Of a DNA stretch of 34,798 nt, positions 7,656 through 13,749 are shown piece by piece. Position 1 is the first letter of the stretch; the number at the start of each line of letters is the position of its first letter. The position numbers and the translations under genes are program-made. The stretch comes from JAIXUI01 sp943373175 (GTDB lineage Bacteria > Bacteroidota > Bacteroidia > UBA7662 > JAIXUI01). Under the pieces are notes generated by a model. The model ran no database searches. It had not been told where the DNA came from and saw nothing but the letters and a program-made list of their open reading frames with translations. Location of the stretch: assembly GCA_943373175.1 (NCBI GenBank), contig CALSBM010000030.1:1-34798 (forward strand). Reading direction: 5' to 3'.

Positions 7656-9152
7656 TTAAATCTCGTTGCCTTCGTTGAGCTTAACCACCCACGCTTTGTT
7701 GAGGGCTGGAGTTAAAGCGATTCTTCGGCCATTCTGTTGAATTTCAGCACCGCTTTGCCCTGCACGGATTAGTTGAACGGCATTCATTGGGACTAAACCA
7801 AAATGCCAGAGTTCAGCAGAAATAGCTTCTCCCGGCTGTTCGCTTAAAAATAGTGCGCGGTCTCCGGGTTTCAAATCGCCTAATACCTTCATCCCGGCAT
7901 GCGCTCTTTGTGGAATTACAGACCCGTGTGGGTCGAACTTGGGGTATCCCAGTTCTGATTCTATATCCTTGAGCATTCCTTCTGGCAGGTGATGTTCGAG
8001 ATGTTCCGCCTGATCATGAATTTGTTCGGGCGTAAGTCCTTCTTTTTCAGCAAGGTAAGACTCCCATAGCCTATGCGCCCGAATAAGTTGAAAACCTCTT
8101 TGCCTTCCTTCTCCGCTAAGTTGATATAAGCCGTTTTCTTTCTTCACTAATCCCTGACTGTGTAACCAGCGTAAGCGAATTTTTACATCGCGAATGGGAA
8201 TGTTTAGCAAATGAGCCAAAGCTTCCGGCCTTCCAGCAAAGCTGTCTTCTTCTTTAACCATAGCCTTCAGCACGTCCTCAGAATTCTGACTTCTCTTAGC
8301 CAACCACTTTCCATAGAATTTCGGAACTACACCTCTTTCAGGTGCAAAAACTACCGTTACTAAGTAAAGCGCAGTGGCAGTGAGCGTCATTGCAGGGCCG
8401 GGAGTAGTTTCGAGTGCAACTGAAATAAAAAAACCGGCTACTGAAGCTGTAACCCCAAAAATGGCAGATAACACAATCATAGTCGATAATCGTTTACTGA
8501 CTAGGTATGCTGTAGAAGCAGGAATGATGAGCATAGCAACGGCCAATATTACCCCAACCGCTTGAAGACTTGCCACTACTGCAAAGGATAATAGCAACAT
8601 AAGAAAATAGTGTATCACCGAGGCTGAAATGCCCAAGGTAGTAGCCATAACCGGCTGAAATGTCGTTACAAAGAAAAAGCGATAAAGGAAAATGACACAA
8701 ATCAGAGTAAATCCGGTTACACTTCCCATCAATACAAGATCCAAAGGTGCAATACCCAGAATATTCCCAAAAAGGAAATCCTTCATATCCAAATGCACGC
8801 CTTCTTGACGGGTTACAACGCTGATACCCATAACTCCGGCAGCAAACATGGCGGAGAAAACAATGCCTATTGCAGCGTCTTCTCTGGTTCTCACATTCCG
8901 CTGCAACCAAGTAATTAACACAGCGGAAAGCAGACCTGCCAAAACAGACCCTGTAAAGAATGCAACTATACTATGGCCGGCAATTAAAAACCCACCGACT
9001 ACACCAGGCAAAACCGCATGAGAGAGTGCATCACCTATCAGGGACATGTTTCTCAGAAGAATGAAACACCCCAATACACCGCATAGAAGCCCGGTTAGTA
9101 TTGCTGCAAGTAAAGCTCTCTGAGCGTAGGTTTGTTCCAAAAGCTCCATCAT
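7656..9152 (-). CDS. Metal ABC transporter permease (ABC-3 family) fused to a DtxR/MntR-type repressor domain
   Basis: A 498-residue fusion. Residues ~1-272 are an ABC-3 permease (ZnuB/MntB/YtgC-like) with about eight hydrophobic helices and the family's LLRNMSLIGDALSHAVLPGV stretch. A linker (~275-300) leads to a winged helix (~300-350, ALAHLLNIPIRDVKIRLRWL then an LYQLS wing) and a DtxR-type metal-binding/dimerisation domain. That domain keeps His360, Glu364, His379, Glu383, Glu386 and His387. Glu383 stands where DtxR has Cys102, as in manganese-sensing MntR. Residues ~415-498 look like the SH3/FeoA-like tail. Chlamydia trachomatis YtgCR has the same order and is cleaved to release its repressor. 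No ATPase or binding-protein gene is adjacent. The ATG overlaps the cdaA stop (ATGA). Architecture confident; metal and processing inferred. Confidence 0.9.
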   Translation of the reverse strand: MMELLEQTYAQRALLAAILTGLLCGVLGCFILLRNMSLIGDALSHAVLPGVVGGFLIAGHSIVAFFTGSVLAGLLSAVLITWLQRNVRTREDAAIGIVFSAMFAAGVMGISVVTRQEGVHLDMKDFLFGNILGIAPLDLVLMGSVTGFTLICVIFLYRFFFVTTFQPVMATTLGISASVIHYFLMLLLSFAVVASLQAVGVILAVAMLIIPASTAYLVSKRLSTMIVLSAIFGVTASVAGFFISVALETTPGPAMTLTATALYLVTVVFAPERGVVPKFYGKWLAKRSQNSEDVLKAMVKEEDSFAGRPEALAHLLNIPIRDVKIRLRWLHSQGLVKKENGLYQLSGEGRQRGFQLIRAHRLWESYLAEKEGLTPEQIHDQAEHLEHHLPEGMLKDIESELGYPKFDPHGSVIPQRAHAGMKVLGDLKPGDRALFLSEQPGEAISAELWHFGLVPMNAVQLIRAGQSGAEIQQNGRRIALTPALNKAWVVKLNEGNEI

Positions 9153-9961
9153 ACTGGATAAACTATGTTTTTATTGCTTTCTGGCTTTAACCAAATCATC
9201 AATTCATCGGCAGTTTCAATCGGATGAATCTTCCCTTCAAATGCCACCGAAATTCTGCCTGTTTCTTCTGAAACTACAATGGCCAATGCATCGCTATGCT
9301 CCGATAATCCGAGAGCTGAACGATGACGCAACCCGAATTTTGGGTCTAAATCAGGGTTTTCCGATACCGGCAGCACACAACTGGCCGCTTTTATTTTGGA
9401 ATTAGCTACAATCACAGCACCATCGTGTAACGGACTATTTTTTTCGAATACAGTTTCGAGCAACCGACGGCTAACCTTGGCTTCTAGAATTACGCCGGTA
9501 TTCGCATAGAATTGCAATTCTGAAGTGTTAGCCAAAATTATCAATGCTCCGATTTTTTCGCTGGAGAAATAGGCACAGGCTTCAGCTATTTCCTGAAAAG
9601 CACGATCACTTTTCTCCGCAAACATCGGTTGGCCTTCAAAGAATTTCTTTAGAAATCGGTTATTCAAACCGGCATTTTTACCAAGTATTAATAAAAAGCG
9701 ACGCATTTCAGGCTGAAAAATGATAATGAGGGCAATGACACCTACTTTAATAAATTGATTTAAAATAGCTGAAAAGAGGTGCAACTGAAAAGCTTCGCTG
9801 GCTATCCATATTATATAAATAGATACTAACCCCAAGATGATGTTTATTGCCAGACTTCCTTTAATGAGTTTATACAGCCGGTACATTAAAAATGCTACCA
9901 GCACGATATCAATAAGGTCTCTGAGTTCTACAGTTAGAAATCCTAAATCAAACAGTTTCAA
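9149..9961 (-). CDS. cdaA: Diadenylate cyclase CdaA (c-di-AMP synthase)
   Basis: Makes cyclic di-AMP from two ATP. The protein (270 residues) has three N-terminal membrane helices (~15-33, 38-56, 66-84) followed by the DAC catalytic domain. The two signature motifs are intact: DGA at 180-182 (SPLHDGAVIV) and RHR at 212-214 (GLRHRSALGLSE). An in-frame TAG lies four codons upstream, so translation must begin at the TTG at 9961, which gives the usual CdaA N-terminus. The start lies inside the end of folP (14-base overlap) and the stop overlaps the permease-repressor start by 4 bases. The membrane regulator gene cdaR/ybbR, which follows cdaA in Firmicutes, is not here. Confidence 0.93.
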   Translation of the reverse strand: MKLFDLGFLTVELRDLIDIVLVAFLMYRLYKLIKGSLAINIILGLVSIYIIWIASEAFQLHLFSAILNQFIKVGVIALIIIFQPEMRRFLLILGKNAGLNNRFLKKFFEGQPMFAEKSDRAFQEIAEACAYFSSEKIGALIILANTSELQFYANTGVILEAKVSRRLLETVFEKNSPLHDGAVIVANSKIKAASCVLPVSENPDLDPKFGLRHRSALGLSEHSDALAIVVSEETGRISVAFEGKIHPIETADELMIWLKPESNKNIVYPV

Positions 9962-10805
9962 GTTGATAGACTATTTTAATGGCATCGATGGCCGGTTTAA
10001 CATCATGAACCCTAAGAATATGAGCACCACGCTCTAATGCCAATACCTGTAAAGCTAGACTTCCATACAAAGCATCATGGGCTTCGCTTCCGGTAACCTG
10101 TTGTGCCATTTTCTTTCTGGAAAGTCCTACTAAAATTGGTTTTCCCGTCCATCTAAAATCCTTTAGGCTTTTAAGTAACGAATAGTTGTGCTGAAGGGCC
10201 TTTCCAAACCCAAATCCCGGGTCGATGATAACATCATAAATACCCTGATTTGCAAGTTTTGCGAGGTGGCGTGCAAAAAAACGAAGTACTTCTTCGGATA
10301 CAAGCTTGTATTGAGGGTGATGTTGCATGGTTTGAGGTTCTCCTTGCATGTGCATCAAAACATAAGGTACCTGTAACCTGCTGACTACATCCAAAATGGT
10401 ATCATCCATCAGGCCGGCTGAAACATCGTTCACAATAGTGGCTCCAGCTTTAATAGCATCTTCTGCCACTTTTCCATAGAATGTATCGATAGAAATAATG
10501 GCTTCAGGAAAATACCTAACCAATAACTCTACTGCGGGAATAACACGTGAATATTCCTCCTGAGAAGTAACACGTATTGCTCCCGGACGAGTTGACTGAC
10601 CACCAACATCAAGAATAGAAGCTCCATGCTTCAGCATAGATTCAGCAAATTTTAGCAAATCACTGCTGTTTCTTATTCTGCTTTCCTCATAAAATGAATC
10701 AGGAGTTAGGTTCAAAATGCCCATTACCCGAGCGTGCTCTAAAGTAAGCAAACGCCCCCCACAATTGAGGCTTCGCACCGTGCTTTGTAAATCAGGAACA
10801 TTCAT
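9948..10805 (-). CDS. folP: Dihydropteroate synthase
   Basis: Folate-pathway enzyme that joins 4-aminobenzoate to the pterin diphosphate. Recognisable DHPS segments occur in order: GILNLTPDSF, DVGGQSTRPGA, the SIDT strand, IVNDVSAG, VLMHMQG, a DPGFGFGK loop, ILVGLSRK and the closing RVHDVKPAIDAI. These cover the whole TIM barrel. The frame runs back to 10847, but those codons begin with a non-ATG start and give an unconserved leader. The ATG at 10805 (MNVPDLQ) is preferred, giving 285 residues, normal for the family. First gene of the folP-cdaA-permease operon and divergent from the DUF1599 gene. No other folate gene is nearby. Confidence 0.92.
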   Translation of the reverse strand: MNVPDLQSTVRSLNCGGRLLTLEHARVMGILNLTPDSFYEESRIRNSSDLLKFAESMLKHGASILDVGGQSTRPGAIRVTSQEEYSRVIPAVELLVRYFPEAIISIDTFYGKVAEDAIKAGATIVNDVSAGLMDDTILDVVSRLQVPYVLMHMQGEPQTMQHHPQYKLVSEEVLRFFARHLAKLANQGIYDVIIDPGFGFGKALQHNYSLLKSLKDFRWTGKPILVGLSRKKMAQQVTGSEAHDALYGSLALQVLALERGAHILRVHDVKPAIDAIKIVYQLETV

Positions 10806-10812
10806 CAAGCAC

Positions 10813-10837
10813 AAGATACACAGAGCCTGTATCTTCG
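10813..10837. promoter_or_regulatory. Inverted-repeat divergent promoter region between folP and the DUF1599 gene
   Basis: AAGATACA (10813-10820) and TGTATCTT (10828-10835) form a perfect 8-base inverted repeat around a 7-base spacer. Each arm reads outward as a TATCTT box: TATCTTCG at 10830-10837 toward the plus-strand gene (start 10853), and TATCTT at 10818-10813 toward folP (start 10805). Both resemble the Bacteroidota -7 element TAnnTTTG. The upstream parts of the two promoters would overlap, and the repeat could also be an operator. No good -33 element is seen on either strand. Confidence 0.38.
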
Positions 10838-10852
10838 CACAAAACACCCGCT

Positions 10853-11392
10853 TTGTCTCAACTTACTTTTCTTCAATACGACACGATTACAGCCTCCTGC
10901 CGCGACTTATTTCAGCGTAAAACAAGAGATTACGGAACAGCATGGAGAGTACTCAGGCTTTCTTCGCTCACCGATCAGATTTTCATTAAAGCCCAGCGCA
11001 TCCGGACAATTCAGGAAAAGCAAAACAGAAAAGTAGAAGAAGACGAGCGCACCGAATTCATCGGCATCATCAATTATTGCCTTATTGCACTAATTCAGGA
11101 AAAGTTGAATGAAGACTTCCCGTTAGAACTTCCGGCTACAGACGCAGTTCGCCTTTTTGACCAAGAACTGGCGGTATGTCGGCAGTTGATGGCCGATAAA
11201 AATCATGACTATGGCGAAGCTTGGAGGGATATGCGCATCAGTTCGTTAACTGACTTGATTTTAATGAAGCTTCTACGAATCAAACAAATCGAAGATCATC
11301 AGGGTGAAACCTGGGTTTCGGAAGGAGTTGCTGCCAATTACCGCGACATATTGAATTATGCAGTGTTTGCGCTTATCAAAATGGAGTTTTGA
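10853..11392 (+). CDS. DUF1599 protein with two tandem copies of the domain
   Basis: A 179-residue cytoplasmic protein of the DUF1599 kind, which I recall being linked to nucleotide modification. The sequence does not reveal a reaction. It is a clear internal duplication. Copy 1 begins CRDLFQRKTRDYGTAW (residue 16) and copy 2 CRQLMADKNHDYGEAW (residue 109), a constant 93-residue offset. Both continue with an R-SSLTD motif (37-41 and 130-134), a helix with KxxRIxxI, and a closing NYxxxALI (~74 and 168). The repeated Cys, DYG and Trp are the likely functional residues. No in-frame ATG exists upstream, so the TTG at 10853 is the start. Its stop overlaps the anmK ATG by one base (TGATG). Confidence 0.82.
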   Translation: MSQLTFLQYDTITASCRDLFQRKTRDYGTAWRVLRLSSLTDQIFIKAQRIRTIQEKQNRKVEEDERTEFIGIINYCLIALIQEKLNEDFPLELPATDAVRLFDQELAVCRQLMADKNHDYGEAWRDMRISSLTDLILMKLLRIKQIEDHQGETWVSEGVAANYRDILNYAVFALIKMEF

Positions 11393-12492
11393 TGGAATTT
11401 TACCCGGTTATCGGTCTGGGACTGATGTCAGGGACTTCCTTAGATGGCCTCGACCTGGCCTTGGTTCGATTTGAAAACGAATCGCGCTATCGCATCCTTG
11501 CAAGCCAGTTAGTAGCATTTCCTGAAACACTTCGTCAGCGACTCGTTGACGCACCCCGGTTAAGTGGGTTAGAATTATCCCTATTAGACGTTGATTATGG
11601 TGCTTGGATGGCAAACGAATCGTTTCGATTTATTCAAAATCAGTCCTACAAACCCGACTTTATAGCTTCACACGGCTATACAGTTCATCATTTACCTGCT
11701 CAAGGTTTAAGCCTCCAAATTGGCAATCCGGCTGTAATAGCCGCTCATTCCGGATTTCCGGTGGTAGGAAATTTCCGGCAAGGAGATGTTGCCCTCGGCG
11801 GACAAGGTGCACCATTAGTTCCTGCGGCAGAGCCCATGCTGTTTCCTCAATATCAGGCTTGGCTTAACTTGGGCGGAATTGCCAATCTTACCTATTACGA
11901 CGACAATTGGCAATTAAGAGCACACGATGTTGCCCCTTGCAATCAGATTCTTAACAAACTGGCCAACATAGCCGGTTTTCCATTCGATGAGGACGGTAAA
12001 ATTGCACGTACCGGACAGCCGATACCTTCCTTGCTCAACGAGTTAGGAAAACTGCCCCATTATCAGCCCACTTTAGTAAAACCTTCTTTGGGTAGGGAGT
12101 GGGTTGAAGAATTTGAATGGCCGGTATATGAAAAATTTATCTCCCATCCAGTTGAAAATCTTTTAGCCAGTGCAGTACTTCATTTGGCCGGAGTTATCAG
12201 CGAAACACTAATGAACTCACGAAAACAACGCGACCAACGAATATTAGTAACGGGTGGGGGGGCACATCATACCCTTCTGATGGCACTTATTGGTCAGTTA
12301 AGTAACTGGCAGGTTGAAAAACCGGGAAAAGAATTAATTGATTTTAAAGAGGCTTTAGTCTTTGCTTGGTTAGGCATGAAACGGCTACAGGAACAACCGA
12401 ATACCATTACCAGTGTTACAGGAGCTCATCAGCCGATTTCAGCAGGAGGATTATACCTTCCCGGATTTAACAGCACCTCTACAAAAGATTAA
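11392..12492 (+). CDS. anmK: Anhydro-N-acetylmuramic acid kinase
   Basis: Phosphorylates and opens 1,6-anhydro-MurNAc released from peptidoglycan, giving MurNAc-6-phosphate for recycling. The 366-residue protein shows the ATP-binding start GLMSGTSLDGLDLALV, then SHGYTVHH, LQIGNPAVIA, the long signature FRQGDVALGGQGAPLVPAAE, WLNLGGIANLTYY and a catalytic-Asp segment AHDVAPCNQ. The last replaces the proteobacterial FDTGPGN but keeps the Asp. VTGGGAHH near residue 287 is the adenosine motif. The in-frame TTG one codon earlier is less likely than this ATG, which is coupled to the DUF1599 stop. The partner etherase MurQ is not in the window. The kinase at 28173 may act in the same recycling network. 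Confidence 0.92.
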   Translation: MEFYPVIGLGLMSGTSLDGLDLALVRFENESRYRILASQLVAFPETLRQRLVDAPRLSGLELSLLDVDYGAWMANESFRFIQNQSYKPDFIASHGYTVHHLPAQGLSLQIGNPAVIAAHSGFPVVGNFRQGDVALGGQGAPLVPAAEPMLFPQYQAWLNLGGIANLTYYDDNWQLRAHDVAPCNQILNKLANIAGFPFDEDGKIARTGQPIPSLLNELGKLPHYQPTLVKPSLGREWVEEFEWPVYEKFISHPVENLLASAVLHLAGVISETLMNSRKQRDQRILVTGGGAHHTLLMALIGQLSNWQVEKPGKELIDFKEALVFAWLGMKRLQEQPNTITSVTGAHQPISAGGLYLPGFNSTSTKD

Positions 12493-12542
12493 AATTTACT
12501 AATTTGGCATGAAGGTTGGGAAACCGCACAAAACCTTAAACC

Positions 12543-13643
12543 ATGAAAAAACTACTCTTTTTACTGCTTTCGTGCAGCAGCCTTGAAGTGATGGCGCAGC
12601 GCCATGCAGTCATCTTCTCCGAAAAAGGAGAACGATTCACCGTTAATCTAAATGGTGAGCTTATCAACAAAGTGCCTTTAACAAGGGTAAAAACACGAAA
12701 CATCACCGCTGATGCTTCAAGAGTTAGAATTGAGTTCGAGGATAAAAAAATCCTCCCAGTTTCGAGTAACATCGTTTTTCTGGAGCCTTCCGAAGAAAGA
12801 ACCTTTGTTTTGAAAAAAGGAGCCAAAGGCAATTATGTATTACGCTTCTATACCAGTAGCCCAGTTTCAGAGGATCCTGCTACTCAGGATCTTGAGACTG
12901 TCGCGAATACCGGCTCCACTAAAACCAGCAAATCTTCCAGCACAACACGTCCGGCACCTAAACCAGTAAGAGAGCTTCCAGTTGAAGAACAGCAAGGTCA
13001 AGACAAGGCCTTACCCGAAAACGAATCAAATGCAGGTTCAGTTTCTATGAACGTCAATGTTGGTGGTGAATCTTTTGGAATGGATGTGAAAGTAGATGAC
13101 AACGGAGGAAACGGCGGTAATGCTAATGTGAAAATCAAAGCACCAAAAAGTGCAAATGTCAAGGTTCAATCTGGAAGCAGCTCCAATTCTACCCGCACCA
13201 CCACTACCACTACTACTACCACCCGCAGCAGCACTGTTAACGGACAACCCGTTGATACAGAAGAAGAAGTTAATGTAACCGGTCGTTCAAAGCGTCCTCG
13301 CTCAAATGGCGATCAAGACGATTATCGAGGCCCTTCTGGTTGCAATGGGCGGCCAATGAGTTCTACTGATTTCAACAATTCCCTAAATTCTATTCAAGGG
13401 CGCTCGTTTGAAGATACCAAAATAACTATGGCAAAACAGTTGCTTCGGTCGAACTGCTTGACAACTGCTCAAATTAAAAAAATGCTTCAAGGTTTTACTT
13501 TTGAGCAATCTAAGTTAGATTTAGCGAAAGCGGCTTATAGCCGGTGCATCGATCAGCAGAACTACTCTCAAATCAACGATTTGTTCACTTTTGAAGCATC
13601 TATTGATGATTTAAACTCTTTCATCCAGGGTGGAGGAGAATAG
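12543..13643 (+). CDS. Secreted DUF4476-domain protein with a low-complexity Thr/Ser linker
   Basis: A 366-residue exported protein. A signal peptide (MKKLLFLLLSCSSLEVMAQ) is followed by a ~90-residue beta-rich N-terminal domain (to about residue 105). A long low-complexity middle (~115-265) is rich in Ser, Thr, Asn, Gly and Pro and includes a run of nine Thr. The C-terminal ~95 residues match DUF4476, a helical repeat domain frequent in Bacteroidota: FNNSLNSIQGRSFEDTK, then repeated FxxxxxKLDLAK / FxFEASIDDL units. Function unknown; the layout suggests a surface or periplasmic anchor. It has its own gap of 50 bases after anmK and ends 22 bases before a strong terminator. Confidence 0.8.
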   Translation: MKKLLFLLLSCSSLEVMAQRHAVIFSEKGERFTVNLNGELINKVPLTRVKTRNITADASRVRIEFEDKKILPVSSNIVFLEPSEERTFVLKKGAKGNYVLRFYTSSPVSEDPATQDLETVANTGSTKTSKSSSTTRPAPKPVRELPVEEQQGQDKALPENESNAGSVSMNVNVGGESFGMDVKVDDNGGNGGNANVKIKAPKSANVKVQSGSSSNSTRTTTTTTTTTRSSTVNGQPVDTEEEVNVTGRSKRPRSNGDQDDYRGPSGCNGRPMSSTDFNNSLNSIQGRSFEDTKITMAKQLLRSNCLTTAQIKKMLQGFTFEQSKLDLAKAAYSRCIDQQNYSQINDLFTFEASIDDLNSFIQGGGE

Positions 13644-13665
13644 TTAACTAAAATAGTCGCACACT

Positions 13666-13698
13666 AAAAAGCCTGTCTGGAATTCAGACAGGCTTTTT
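13666..13698. terminator. Bidirectional rho-independent terminator
   Basis: A perfect stem GCCTGTCTG (13671-13679) / CAGACAGGC (13685-13693) with a 5-base loop, flanked by five A on the left and five T on the right, so it works on either strand. It lies between the convergent DUF4476 and aconitase genes and should end both transcripts. Confidence 0.92.
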
Positions 13699-13749
13699 CA
13701 TTGGGCGGAAGTCTGATAACTAAATAAACAGACTCGAGGTAAAATAAAC

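Noticed and set aside
8494..8910. 138-residue minus-strand frame, Cys/Arg-rich
   Set aside because: It lies wholly inside the permease gene in another frame, and its composition (Cys, Tyr, Ser, Arg excess) is what out-of-frame reading of membrane helices gives. The permease frame has clear family motifs.
12512..12537. Inverted repeat AAGGTT/AACCTT between anmK and the DUF4476 gene as a terminator
   Set aside because: Only six bases per arm, a 14-base loop and no T-run. Not convincing as a terminator, and chance is likely in this base composition.
13193..13227. ACC/ACT triplet run as a possible microsatellite or CRISPR-like repeat
   Set aside because: It is short, imperfect and in frame, encoding a Thr run in a linker. 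There are no spacers and no cas genes anywhere in the window.
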